Below are positions 27,780 through 36,269 of a stretch of 64,000 nt of DNA, in pieces (the stretch's first letter is position 1; each line of letters opens with the position of its first letter). The stretch is taken from positions 124,001-188,000 of the forward strand of contig JBALWA010000002.1 in NCBI GenBank assembly GCA_036960305.1, written 5' to 3'. The position numbers and the translations under genes were made by a program. The DNA comes from JBALVT01 sp036960305. GTDB taxonomy: Bacteria > Pseudomonadota > Gammaproteobacteria > Pseudomonadales > Halieaceae. The notes below the pieces were generated by a model. It was given only the letters and a program-made list of their open reading frames with translations. It did no database searches and was not told the origin of the DNA.

Positions 27780-28348
27780 TTGTGCGCCCTGCTCCGCCTT
27801 CGCTGCAGATTACCCGCGCGGTTTCTGTGCTCCACAGAGGGGGGGTGATTGCCTACCCCACCGAGGCCGTCTGGGGGTTGGGCTGTGATCCGGCCGATGA
27901 ATCGGCGGTCGGGCATCTGCTCTCATTAAAGCGAAGGCCTGTTGATAAAGGGTTGATTCTTGTCGCCAGCGATGAGGCGCAACTGGCATGGTTGCTTGAG
28001 GACCTGAGCGCCGACCAGCGACAGCGACTCAGTCAATCCTGGCCCGGCCCTGTGACCTGGCTGCTGCCACACAGGGGCCGTGTGCCGCCGTGGATACACG
28101 GTGACCACGAGACCGTCGCTGTGCGTGTGAGTGACCATCCGGTTGTGCGGGCCCTCTGTGATGCCTGGGACGGTGTGATGGTTTCAACTTCGGCAAACCG
28201 GGCGGGCTGTAATGCAGCACTTCATCAATATCAGGTCAGACGCTATTTTACGAGCGGTTTGGATTTTGTGGTGCCGGGTGCTGTGGGGGCGGCGGGACGC
28301 CCCTCCCAGATACGTGATTTGGCCAACGATCGAATTATCCGCCCCTAG
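27776..28348 (+). CDS. tsaC: Threonylcarbamoyl-AMP synthase TsaC (YrdC/Sua5 family)
   Basis: Makes threonylcarbamoyl-adenylate for the t6A37 modification of ANN-decoding tRNAs. About 190 residues, the short YrdC form without the Sua5 tail. Motifs: GGVIAYPTEAVWGLGCDP, LKRRPVDKGLILVA, WPGPVTWLLP, RVSDHPVVRALCDAW and STSANRAGC. The start is TTG at 27776 overlapping the purE stop, or GTG at 27782. Translation is probably coupled to purE. Confidence 0.93.
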   Translation: MIVRPAPPSLQITRAVSVLHRGGVIAYPTEAVWGLGCDPADESAVGHLLSLKRRPVDKGLILVASDEAQLAWLLEDLSADQRQRLSQSWPGPVTWLLPHRGRVPPWIHGDHETVAVRVSDHPVVRALCDAWDGVMVSTSANRAGCNAALHQYQVRRYFTSGLDFVVPGAVGAAGRPSQIRDLANDRIIRP

Positions 28349-28361
28349 GTACACTAACGGT

Positions 28362-28389
28362 ATTGTTTATGTAGTATCGCGCGTATAAT
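28362..28389 (+). promoter_or_regulatory. Predicted hemF promoter
   Basis: A perfect -10 hexamer TATAAT at 28384-28389, with a weak -35 ATTGTT at 28362-28367 (16-base spacer), 34 bases before the hemF ATG. Confidence 0.5.
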
Positions 28390-28422
28390 GCTGCGCCGTC
28401 GACAACTGCGGAAAAGCCTTAC

Positions 28423-29331
28423 ATGCAGATTGAACAGCTTAAGTCTTATCTTCTGGGATTGCAGGATCGCATTTGTAGTGCGTTAGCTGAAGAGGATGGG
28501 CAGGCCTCATTCACGGAGGAAGATTGGCAGCGACCCGAAGGCGGCGGGGGCCGCAGCCGTGTGCTCGCTGATGGCGCAGTATTTGAAAAAGCCGGCGTGA
28601 ATTTCTCCCATGTCGCCGGTGAAAATCTCCCTCCCTCCGCAACTGCAGCTCGGCCTGAACTGGCAGGCCGCAGTTTTCAGGCCATGGGTGTTTCCCTGGT
28701 TATCCACCCCCATAACCCCTACGTACCCACTTCCCACGCCAATGTGCGCCTGTTTGTCGCTGAAAAGCCCGGAGAGGAGCCCGTATGGTGGTTTGGTGGA
28801 GGCTACGACCTGACCCCCTACTATGCAAATGTAGAGGATTGTGTCAGTTGGCACCGGGTGGCGGCCGAGGCCTGCGAGCCCTTTGGCTCTGATGTCTACC
28901 CCCGGTATAAGGCGTGGTGCGATGAATATTTTTTCCTCAAGCATCGCGACGAGCCCCGGGGAATCGGTGGTCTCTTTTACGATGACTTGAACAGCTGGGA
29001 TTTCGACACCTGTTTTGCGTTTATGCAGGCCATTGGCGACTCGTTTATACCCGCCTACAGACCGATTGTGCAGCGCCGAAAAAATGACGAATACGGGGAG
29101 CGGGAACGGCAGTTTCAATTATACCGCCGGGGCCGCTATGTGGAATTTAACCTGGTGTTCGATAGAGGTACCTTGTTTGGTTTGCAATCTGGTGGCCGGA
29201 CAGAGGCCATTCTTATGTCGTTGCCACCACTGGTGCGCTGGGAGTATGACTATCACCCCGAGGTGGGCACAGCTGAATATGAACTGACAGATTTTTACCT
29301 TAAAGGCCGGGATTGGCTGGCCGACCCCTAA
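28423..29331 (+). CDS. hemF: Oxygen-dependent coproporphyrinogen III oxidase
   Basis: Oxidative decarboxylation of coproporphyrinogen III to protoporphyrinogen IX in aerobic heme synthesis. The 302-residue protein has the family signature YVPTSHANVRLFVAEKPGEEPVWWFGGGYDLTPYY and the second block EPRGIGGLFYDDLN. The C-terminal block is QLYRRGRYVEFNLVFDRGTLFGLQSGGRTEAILMSLPP. It precedes aroE as in Pseudomonas. Supply of heme fits the cox operon and c-type cytochromes in this window. Confidence 0.97.
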   Translation: MQIEQLKSYLLGLQDRICSALAEEDGQASFTEEDWQRPEGGGGRSRVLADGAVFEKAGVNFSHVAGENLPPSATAARPELAGRSFQAMGVSLVIHPHNPYVPTSHANVRLFVAEKPGEEPVWWFGGGYDLTPYYANVEDCVSWHRVAAEACEPFGSDVYPRYKAWCDEYFFLKHRDEPRGIGGLFYDDLNSWDFDTCFAFMQAIGDSFIPAYRPIVQRRKNDEYGERERQFQLYRRGRYVEFNLVFDRGTLFGLQSGGRTEAILMSLPPLVRWEYDYHPEVGTAEYELTDFYLKGRDWLADP

Positions 29332-29348
29332 ATGCAGAAAGCGAAGCT

Positions 29349-30185
29349 ATGACTAATAATGATAAATACGCAGTCTTTGGTAACCCGATAAAACACAGTA
29401 AGTCCCCCGTCATTCACGCAGCTTTTGCTGAACAGTGTGACCAGCCGATGCGCTACCGCGCGGTAAGGGTGAGCCTCGATGGCTTTTCTGAAGCGGCGGG
29501 AAGCTTCTTCGAGGACGGTGGTGCGGGACTCAATATTACCGTGCCCTTTAAGCGTGAAGCCTTCGACTTTGCCGATAAAGTGAGCGACAAGGCAAAGCGG
29601 GCTGGCGCTGTGAACACCTTGATTCGAAAGCCAGACGGCTTGATTGTTGGCGATAACACGGATGGCATAGGCCTGGTGCGAGACATGATTGCGAATCTGG
29701 GTTGGACGGTCAATGGTCTCAGGGTTCTGATTGTTGGCGCCGGCGGCGCAGTGCGTGGTGTACTGGAGCCCTTGTTGCGCGAGCAGCCGAAGGCCTTGCT
29801 GGTGGTGAATCGCACACCGGAGCGCGCCAGGGATCTCGCCGATGAATTCGGCGATCTGGGGGAAATTGAAGGCGGTGCCTATTCCCTGATAGGCCAGCGA
29901 CAGTTTGATCTTGTGATCAATGGCACAAGCGGCAGCCTGACAGGCGATATGCCAGAGTTACCGAGCTCTCTGCTGACAGAGCGAAGCTGTTGCTACGATA
30001 TGGTCTATGGGGCGGAGCCTACCGTTTTTATGCGCTGGGCTGCCCACCACGCGGCGTGGGCTGTGGCCGATGGTCTGGGAATGTTGGTAGAACAGGCGGC
30101 CGAATCGTTTTATCTCTGGCGTGAAGTCAGGCCAGAAACGGGCCCGGTGATCAGTCAGATCAGACATACACTGGCCGCTGCCTAA
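29349..30185 (+). CDS. aroE: Shikimate dehydrogenase AroE
   Basis: NADPH-dependent reduction of 3-dehydroshikimate in aromatic amino acid synthesis. About 278 residues from the ATG at 29349; an upstream TTG would overlap hemF and is less likely. Motifs: YAVFGNPIKHSKSPVIHAAF at the substrate site, NITVPFKREAF with the catalytic lysine, NTDGIG, the NADP loop IVGAGGAVRGVLEPLL, NRTPERA, and the QAAESFYLWR end. Convergent with the carbonic anhydrase gene, with seven bases between. Confidence 0.96.
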   Translation: MTNNDKYAVFGNPIKHSKSPVIHAAFAEQCDQPMRYRAVRVSLDGFSEAAGSFFEDGGAGLNITVPFKREAFDFADKVSDKAKRAGAVNTLIRKPDGLIVGDNTDGIGLVRDMIANLGWTVNGLRVLIVGAGGAVRGVLEPLLREQPKALLVVNRTPERARDLADEFGDLGEIEGGAYSLIGQRQFDLVINGTSGSLTGDMPELPSSLLTERSCCYDMVYGAEPTVFMRWAAHHAAWAVADGLGMLVEQAAESFYLWREVRPETGPVISQIRHTLAAA

Positions 30186-30192
30186 GAGGGGC

Positions 30193-30753
30193 TCAGCTGG
30201 ATTCCAGGGCTTCGATGTGCTGGTTTTTCAGTTTGACGTAATTGGCAGCGGTGTAACAAAAGTATTCCATTTCCTTGGTGGACAGGGCGCGCACCTGTCT
30301 GGCCGGACAGCCTGCATAGAGAAAACCGCTGGGCAATTGCTTGCCGGGCGTAACCAGTGCTCCAGCGGCGATGACCACGTCGTCTGCCACCACAGCGCCG
30401 TCCATTACGGTTGCGCCCATACCGACCAGAACCCGATTGCCGACGATGCAGCCGTGGAGAGTGGCGTTGTGACCAATAGCGACATCCGACCCGATGACAA
30501 GTGGCCAGCCACCATCGTTGTAGGGGCCGGCGTGGGTGATATGCAAGACACTGCCGTCCTGAACACTGGTTCGTTCCCCAATCTGAATACGGTGCATGTC
30601 GCCTCGAATAGCCACCTGGGGCCAAATGGACACGTCGTCGTCGAGGGTGACGTCGCCCAGGACAACGGCGGTGGGGTCGATAAAAACTCGCTCGCCTGTG
30701 CAGGGTGTTTTACCCTGGAAACTGCGAATATTTGCGCGGTTGTAATGCTTCAT
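30193..30753 (-). CDS. Gamma-class carbonic anhydrase-like protein (YrdA family)
   Basis: Left-handed beta-helix hexapeptide protein of the gamma-carbonic anhydrase family. About 186 residues from the ATG at 30753, where MKHYNRANIRSFQGKTP begins; the frame runs open to 30930 without homology. The three zinc histidines are in the usual places (VLHITHAGPYNDGG, IGHNATLHGC). Biochemical activity of YrdA-type proteins varies, so hydration of CO2 is only a family-level guess. Same neighbourhood (aroE) as in Pseudomonas. Confidence 0.9.
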   Translation of the reverse strand: MKHYNRANIRSFQGKTPCTGERVFIDPTAVVLGDVTLDDDVSIWPQVAIRGDMHRIQIGERTSVQDGSVLHITHAGPYNDGGWPLVIGSDVAIGHNATLHGCIVGNRVLVGMGATVMDGAVVADDVVIAAGALVTPGKQLPSGFLYAGCPARQVRALSTKEMEYFCYTAANYVKLKNQHIEALESS

Positions 30754-30871
30754 TAAGATTCCTGATGTGGGCTGATACTCCCTGCTACAATAGACACTCG
30801 GAGAAACGATGGCTAGCGCGGGTACCTTTCTGCCTGTGGATAGAGAAAGATGATGTGAGCGGGAGATGTCG

Positions 30872-31123
30872 ATGAATCGCAGGCGGTTTATAGCGGGGGC
30901 CGTTTGTCCTCGCTGTTCGGCGATGGACAAAATTATTGTGGATCTGGATACAGATCAGCGCGAATGCGTGGCTTGTGGCTTTTCCGAGGGACGTCCCGAG
31001 GTTCATGCAAAAGAACTGCCTACTCGTGTGAGTCGGGCGGCAGCCAGACGGATTGATACCCCGGAACAGGTAGTCACCCTGGTGGATCCGTCCGCGAATG
31101 AGGAGAGTAATGAGCCCCTCTGA
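30872..31123 (+). CDS. YheV-family small zinc-ribbon protein
   Basis: 83-residue protein with RRRFIAGAVCPRCSAMDKI and CVACGF, two CxxC pairs forming a zinc ribbon, as in YheV (DUF2387). Function unknown. The ATG at 30872 is chosen over 30866 because GGGAG stands six bases before it. Divergent from the carbonic anhydrase gene. Confidence 0.85.
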   Translation: MNRRRFIAGAVCPRCSAMDKIIVDLDTDQRECVACGFSEGRPEVHAKELPTRVSRAAARRIDTPEQVVTLVDPSANEESNEPL

Positions 31124-31130
31124 CCATTTT

Positions 31131-31763
31131 TCAGGAGGCTAATCGAAGCCTTACCTGCTGGGGCCTCCATGTCAGCTGTTCACCCGCCGTCGGGTTGTCG
31201 AAGGCTTCATCTGAGCCTGGGAGATTGCGTACCTGTTCCCAGCTCTGTTCTTTTGCCAGCAGCTGTGAGGCGGCGTATTGCACCAGGTTTTCCAGTTGAC
31301 CGGCAAGCGTGTCGCCGATCAGGTGGTGGACAATGATATTGGCCTCAGTCATATCGATGGGTAGCAGTGGTTGCTGGAGGTGACGCACGTGATGGTCGTT
31401 AACCTCCTCCAGCAAGCGATGTGCGAGAAACGCTTCATCCAACAGCCCCCCTAGCCCTTGCGCATCGGCAATCGCTTCGGGAGGCTGCAGAAAATAGTCT
31501 TCGGCGAGGTGTAAAAAGGGTGCGGCATAGCTGTGGAAGCCCAGCCGTTTACTGACAGCAGTGACCAGATTGAGGCTGCTGGGAACACTCTCAATATAGC
31601 CGGTAATAAATTCCATCAGGGCTGACAGGGGGTCGTTACGGGGTAGCAACAGCTTCTCTCCAAGCTGCGGCAAACGCTTATTTAGCTGGTCGCGCAACTG
31701 CCCGGAAATCCGCTCTTGTCGGACGGCGTCGTCGATTGTTTGTTTGATACCAGATGTCGTCAT
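31131..31763 (-). CDS. Unknown 210-residue helical protein
   Basis: No family recognised. It begins MTTSGIKQTIDDAVRQERIS, is predicted mainly helical, and contains FITGYIESVPSSLNLVTAVSKRLG and a histidine-rich stretch NDHHVRHLQQPLLP. No signal peptide or membrane helix. It is convergent with yheV (seven bases between stops) and is 78 bases downstream of the MATE gene on the same strand. Confidence 0.6.
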   Translation of the reverse strand: MTTSGIKQTIDDAVRQERISGQLRDQLNKRLPQLGEKLLLPRNDPLSALMEFITGYIESVPSSLNLVTAVSKRLGFHSYAAPFLHLAEDYFLQPPEAIADAQGLGGLLDEAFLAHRLLEEVNDHHVRHLQQPLLPIDMTEANIIVHHLIGDTLAGQLENLVQYAASQLLAKEQSWEQVRNLPGSDEAFDNPTAGEQLTWRPQQVRLRLAS

Positions 31764-31810
31764 GGGGCACCCGATGACTATCTCAATGTATTGGCCTATT
31801 GATAGAGGCT

Positions 31811-31840
31811 AGTACATTCCTCCGGATTCGCGAATGTACT
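31811..31840 (-). repeat. 9-bp perfect hairpin directly after the MATE gene
   Basis: AGTACATTC (31811-31819) and GAATGTACT (31832-31840) pair perfectly around a 12-base loop, two bases beyond the MATE stop codon. No T run follows on the minus strand, so it may protect the mRNA end or be a weak terminator. Confidence 0.5.
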
Positions 31841-31841
31841 T

Positions 31842-33185
31842 TCATTCTTTCGTTGAGGTTGGCTGTTTCAGCCAGGCTTGCCGGCGGTGCAACCGCCAAT
31901 AACACAGCTGCAGGGAAAGGCCTCTCGCTCCATTGAACAGTGCAAAAGCAAACCACAGGCCGTGGTTGCCCCAGGCTTGTGTCAGGTACCAGGCAGGCAG
32001 GTATACAAACAGGGTGCTGAAGAGCATGGTGAGCATCATATAGCGGGTTTCAGCCGTGCCGATAAATACTCCGTCCAGAAGGTAACTGGGTGCGGCAATA
32101 AGTGGTAGCACGACGAGCCACCACTGGTACTCCACCATTAGCCGCTGTATTTGATCGATATCGGTAAACAGGGCGAACAAGGGTATGCGCCACAGCAGGA
32201 ACAGCAGGCTGATCAGGGTCGCTGACCCCGCGCACCATAAACTACAGTTGCGCACTACCCTTGAGAAGCCTTCCAGATCGCGTCCACCGATACGGTGCCC
32301 GGTAAGTGCCTCGGCTGCATAGGCAAAACCATCCATACCGTAGGCGGCCAACATCAGCAGTTGCATCATGATGGTATTCGCTGCGAGCACCTCAGTGCCC
32401 AGCTTATCTCCCATGGCGGTAAAGAAGGCGAAGCTGAACAACAGGCAGGTGGTGCGCACAAACAGGTGGCGATTGCTCTTTAACAGGCGACGATAGGCCG
32501 ACCATCGCAGTAGCTGTTGATAAAATGTAGGGTCAGGGCGCTGGGGCAGGTGTCGCCACACCGCATAAAGGGCGAGAATACAGCCCAGGTATTCAGCAAT
32601 GACCGTCGCCATGGCTGCACCATCGCTGTTTAGCCCCAGGCCTACGATAAGCAGGAAGTCCAGGCCAATATTGGCGATATTTGTCGTCACTACAATAACC
32701 ATTGGCCAGCGTGTATTCTGCCGGCCGATAAACCAGCCGACGATGGCGTATGTCATCAATACGGCCGGAGCGCTGTAGATTCGTATCGTGGCGTAGCTTT
32801 TGGCGATCGGGACCAGTCCCTCTGAGGGCGACATCAAGGCGAAGCCAAATTGTAGCCACAGCGGGTGAAGGAGTATGACAAGCACGGCCAGGACCAGAGC
32901 CAACACGCAGGACTGCGCCAGGATCAGCAGGGCGGCAGTGGCCTGCCCTGCCCCCATCGCTTTTGCCACCAGTCCCGTGGTGCCCATACGAAGAAAGCTG
33001 AACCCCCAATAAAGGAACGACAAAATGGCACCACCGATGGCTACCGCACCCAGATATTGGGTGCTACCAAGGTGGCCCAGTATGGCAGTGTCGACCAGGC
33101 CCAGCAGAGGAATGGAAATGTTTGAGAGAATTGCAGGCCAGGCGATATCCCATATTTGGTGGTTTAGGCTTCTTATTTTTGCCAT
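31842..33185 (-). CDS. MATE-family efflux transporter (DinF-like)
   Basis: Polytopic inner-membrane exporter with 12 predicted helices that uses a sodium or proton gradient. About 447 residues from the ATG at 33185, where MAKIRSLNHQIWDIAWPAIL aligns with the start of DinF; an ATG at 33224 is also in frame. The segments ILSNISIPLLGLVDTAILGHLGS, VIGWFIGRQN and the second-half repeat are typical of the DinF branch. Substrate unknown. Divergent from the cox operon. Confidence 0.9.
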   Translation of the reverse strand: MAKIRSLNHQIWDIAWPAILSNISIPLLGLVDTAILGHLGSTQYLGAVAIGGAILSFLYWGFSFLRMGTTGLVAKAMGAGQATAALLILAQSCVLALVLAVLVILLHPLWLQFGFALMSPSEGLVPIAKSYATIRIYSAPAVLMTYAIVGWFIGRQNTRWPMVIVVTTNIANIGLDFLLIVGLGLNSDGAAMATVIAEYLGCILALYAVWRHLPQRPDPTFYQQLLRWSAYRRLLKSNRHLFVRTTCLLFSFAFFTAMGDKLGTEVLAANTIMMQLLMLAAYGMDGFAYAAEALTGHRIGGRDLEGFSRVVRNCSLWCAGSATLISLLFLLWRIPLFALFTDIDQIQRLMVEYQWWLVVLPLIAAPSYLLDGVFIGTAETRYMMLTMLFSTLFVYLPAWYLTQAWGNHGLWFAFALFNGARGLSLQLCYWRLHRRQAWLKQPTSTKE

Positions 33186-33266
33186 ATGTTGAGTTCTTGG
33201 GGTGTGTTCGAGGGGGCTCTGCATCGTATTAATGCCAGTGCATACTGCCAGTAAACAGTATCTTAG

Positions 33267-33295
33267 TGTTTTTTACAGTCAAGTTTCGCTATAAT
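33267..33295 (+). promoter_or_regulatory. Predicted cox operon promoter
   Basis: Perfect -10 TATAAT at 33290-33295 with a poor -35 (TGTTTT, 33267-33272) at 17 bases. The weak -35 suggests activator dependence. Leader of about 230 bases. Confidence 0.5.
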
Positions 33296-33306
33296 CGCCG
33301 CGCTTT

Positions 33307-33332
33307 GCCGTTGCGACGGATTGTCGCAGGGC
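33307..33332 (+). promoter_or_regulatory. Leader hairpin of the cox transcript
   Basis: TGCGAC (33312-33317) and GTCGCA (33323-33328) pair around GGATT, extended by outer GCC/GGC. It would form at the very 5' end of the predicted cox mRNA, where it could affect stability or act as a regulatory element. Confidence 0.4.
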
Positions 33333-33528
33333 ATTAAAGAAGTCAATTGACCAGTTAAGGCAGTGTATAGCCAGCCAGTTGTTAGTGTTTAGCAACGGCC
33401 AGCTTGCATTGCCGTTTGCCGTGCTTGAAGCCCGGTTTTGGATGGGTATCCTTTTTCACATTGGGCCCCATTCATTGCGAGCTGGTCAGTTTGGGGATAA
33501 TCACTACAACATAATGGAGACACGGGGA

Positions 33529-34686
33529 ATGTGTTTTGAAGCGAAACGGCTGTACCAGCTGGCGCTTGGTCCTGTGCTGATGCTAATGAGCATGATCAGT
33601 GCCGGTGCCTGGGCTGACGATGCCGAAGCTAGCACAGTCAATATGACGGCTGGTGTAACGAGTGTGGGTCAAAGTATTTACGACCTGCATATGATCATTC
33701 TTTGGATCTGCGTAATTATTGGTCTACTGGTATTTGGAGTGATGTTTTACTCCATTTACTATCACCGCAAGTCGCGCGGCGTTACGCCGGCGACTTTCCA
33801 CGAAAGCACCACGGTTGAGATTGCCTGGACGGTCGTGCCTTTTTTCATCCTTATCGCCATGGCGGTTCCCGCTACCACGACGCTGCTGGAAATCTACGAT
33901 TTCGAAGATGCCGAGCTCGATATTATGGTGACCGGCTACCAGTGGAAGTGGAAGTACGAGTATCTGGATGAAAACGGTGAAAATGTTGCGTTTTTCAGTA
34001 ACTTAAGAACGCCGCAGAGTGAAATATATAACACGGAAGCCAAGGGCGAGCATTATCTTCTCGAAGTCGATGAGCCCGTTGTGATCCCTGTGAACACCAA
34101 GGTACGTTTCCTGGTGACGGCTAACGATGTGATCCACTCCTGGTGGGTGCCTGAGCTGGCGGTTAAGAAAGATGCTATTCCCGGATTTATCAATGAGACC
34201 TGGACGCTGCCCACGAAAGAGGGTGTTTATCGCGGCCAGTGTGCTGAGTTGTGCGGCAAGGATCACGGTTTTATGCCGATCGTGGTCAATGTGGTGAGCA
34301 AAGAAGAATATTCAGAGTGGCTGTCAGCGAAGCAAAAAGATGCGGCTCAGACCAAGGAATTAATGGCTCAGACCTTCTCTCTTGAAGAGCAGATGAGCCG
34401 GGGTAAAGGGGTTTATGATCGCAGTTGCCTGGCCTGTCACGGCGCCAACGGCGAAGGCGGCGTAGGCCTGCCAATCGCAGGAAGCCCAGTGGCTACCGGC
34501 GAAGTGGGTACTCACTTGGAGGTCGGCATAAACGGTGTGGCCGGCACGGCGATGCAGGCCTTTGGTGGTCAGCTCAACGATGTGGATATGGCGGCAGTGA
34601 TAACGTATCAGCGCAATGCATTCGGCAATAATATGGGCGATATGGTTCAGCCCATAGATGTCTTCAATCACAAAAAAGGCCAATAG
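33529..34686 (+). CDS. coxB: Cytochrome c oxidase subunit II with fused cytochrome c domain
   Basis: Electron entry subunit of an aa3-type oxidase, extended by a c-heme domain (caa3-like). About 385 residues from the ATG at 33529 (GGAG and GGGG just before; another ATG at 33514). Signal peptide with AGAWADD, two membrane helices (LHMIILWICVIIGLLVFGVMF and VEIAWTVVPFFILIAMAV), then the cupredoxin CuA domain with HSWWVPE and CAELCGKDHGFM (Cys238, Cys242), and a C-terminal cytochrome c with CLACH near 300-304. First gene of the cox operon. Confidence 0.95.
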   Translation: MCFEAKRLYQLALGPVLMLMSMISAGAWADDAEASTVNMTAGVTSVGQSIYDLHMIILWICVIIGLLVFGVMFYSIYYHRKSRGVTPATFHESTTVEIAWTVVPFFILIAMAVPATTTLLEIYDFEDAELDIMVTGYQWKWKYEYLDENGENVAFFSNLRTPQSEIYNTEAKGEHYLLEVDEPVVIPVNTKVRFLVTANDVIHSWWVPELAVKKDAIPGFINETWTLPTKEGVYRGQCAELCGKDHGFMPIVVNVVSKEEYSEWLSAKQKDAAQTKELMAQTFSLEEQMSRGKGVYDRSCLACHGANGEGGVGLPIAGSPVATGEVGTHLEVGINGVAGTAMQAFGGQLNDVDMAAVITYQRNAFGNNMGDMVQPIDVFNHKKGQ

Positions 34687-34698
34687 GAGGAGTTTACG

Positions 34699-36261
34699 AT
34701 GGGCGATCATCATCACGGTCCTGCCAAGGGCCTGAGTCGGTGGCTTTTTACCACCAACCACAAAGACATTGGAACCATGTACCTGTGGTTCTCATTCTCT
34801 ATGTTTATTTTGGGTGGCGCATTTGCCATGATCATTCGTGCCGAGCTGTTTCAGCCGGGCATGCAGCTGATCGAGCCCGCATTTTTTAACCAGATGACCA
34901 CGCTGCACGGACTGATCATGGTTTTCGGGGCGATCATGCCCTCTTTCGTTGGCCTGGCTAACTGGATGATTCCGATGATGATCGGGGCTCCGGATATGGC
35001 GCTGCCACGGATGAACAACTGGAGTTTCTGGATTCTTCCGCCGACGTTCCTGTTGCTTGCCTCTACTTTGTTTGTGGATGGCGGCGCACCGGCCTTTGGT
35101 TGGACGTTCTATGCCCCTCTGTCTACCACTTACGCGCCTCCTTCAGTCACATTCTTTATCTTCTCGGTCCATATTCTGGGCCTGTCATCTATCATGGGTT
35201 CTATTAATATCATTGCCACGGTAATGAATATGCGCGCCCCGGGTATGACGTATATGAAGATGCCGTTGTTCGTGTGGACCTGGTTGATTACAGCCTTCTT
35301 GCTGGTTGCGGTCATGCCGGTATTGGCAGGTGCGGTCACCATGATGTTGATGGATATCCACTTTGGTACCAGTTTCTTCTCGGCTGCCGGTGGCGGTGAC
35401 CCCGTCCTGTTCCAGCACGTGTTCTGGTTCTTCGGTCACCCGGAGGTCTACATCATCATTCTGCCGGCATTTGGTGTGGTATCGCAGATTATTCCTGCTT
35501 TTGCCCGCAAGCCGCTGTTTGGTTACGACTCGATGGTTTACGCCACGGCGTCAATTGCCTTCCTGTCGTTTATCGTCTGGGCTCACCACATGTATACCGT
35601 GGGTATGCCAGTCGCTGGCGAGCTGTTCTTCATGTACGCCACGATGCTTATTGCGGTGCCCACCGGGGTCAAGGTCTTCAACTGGGTTTCCACTATGTGG
35701 CGTGGCTCGATGACCTTCGAGACACCCATGCTGTTTAGTATGGGCTTCCTGATTCTGTTTACTATTGGTGGTTTTACCGGCCTGATGCTGTCCATCGCGC
35801 CTGCCGACTTCCAGTACCACGACAGTTACTTTGTAGTGGCCCACTTCCACTATGTAATGGTTGCCGGAGCGGTATTCAGCATGACGGCCGCGGTGTACTA
35901 CTGGCTGCCCAAGTGGTGCGGCAAAATGTACAACGAGAACATGGGTAAGACACATTTCTGGATCTCGTTCATTGGTTTCAACCTGGCGTTCTTCCCGCAG
36001 CACTTCGTGGGTCTGGCTGGAATGCCCCGTCGTATTCCTGACTACGCCCTACAGTTTGCAGACTTCAATATGATGTCCAGTATCGGTGCATTCATTTACG
36101 GGGCATCCCAGATTATGTTCCTGTATAACGTGATTGCGACTATCGTAGCCGGCACGCCCACCAGTGAAGAGAAGGTTTGGGAAGGTGCGGAAGGTCTGGA
36201 GTGGTCTATTCCCACACCGGCGCCCTACCACACCTTTGAAACTCCACCGCAGGTGAAGTAA
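34699..36261 (+). CDS. coxA: Cytochrome c oxidase subunit I
   Basis: Catalytic heme-copper subunit reducing oxygen to water and pumping protons. The 520-residue protein with 12 membrane helices carries the invariant blocks TLHGLIMVFGAIMP (low-spin heme ligand), FGHPEVYIIILPAFGVVS with the cross-linked His and Tyr, VWAHHMYTVG for CuB, and the heme a3/a ligands in DSYFVVAHFHYVMV. GHPEVY marks an A-type oxidase with a full D/K channel. Preceded by GGAGG. Heme A is needed, but heme A synthase is not encoded in this operon. Confidence 0.97.
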   Translation: MGDHHHGPAKGLSRWLFTTNHKDIGTMYLWFSFSMFILGGAFAMIIRAELFQPGMQLIEPAFFNQMTTLHGLIMVFGAIMPSFVGLANWMIPMMIGAPDMALPRMNNWSFWILPPTFLLLASTLFVDGGAPAFGWTFYAPLSTTYAPPSVTFFIFSVHILGLSSIMGSINIIATVMNMRAPGMTYMKMPLFVWTWLITAFLLVAVMPVLAGAVTMMLMDIHFGTSFFSAAGGGDPVLFQHVFWFFGHPEVYIIILPAFGVVSQIIPAFARKPLFGYDSMVYATASIAFLSFIVWAHHMYTVGMPVAGELFFMYATMLIAVPTGVKVFNWVSTMWRGSMTFETPMLFSMGFLILFTIGGFTGLMLSIAPADFQYHDSYFVVAHFHYVMVAGAVFSMTAAVYYWLPKWCGKMYNENMGKTHFWISFIGFNLAFFPQHFVGLAGMPRRIPDYALQFADFNMMSSIGAFIYGASQIMFLYNVIATIVAGTPTSEEKVWEGAEGLEWSIPTPAPYHTFETPPQVK

Positions 36262-36269
36262 CGATACCC

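Larger units (their letters stand above)
33225..33528. other. 304-base divergent region upstream of the cox operon
   Basis: Contains no convincing gene. It holds a perfect TATAAT (33290-33295), a leader hairpin (33307-33332), and then about 190 bases of leader to the coxB ATG. An open frame from 33379 runs into coxB but adds residues unlike any subunit II. Confidence 0.7.

Noticed and set aside
33379..33528. Extended N-terminus of coxB
   Set aside because: The added 50 residues lack subunit II features, and a proper signal peptide and ribosome binding site occur at 33529.
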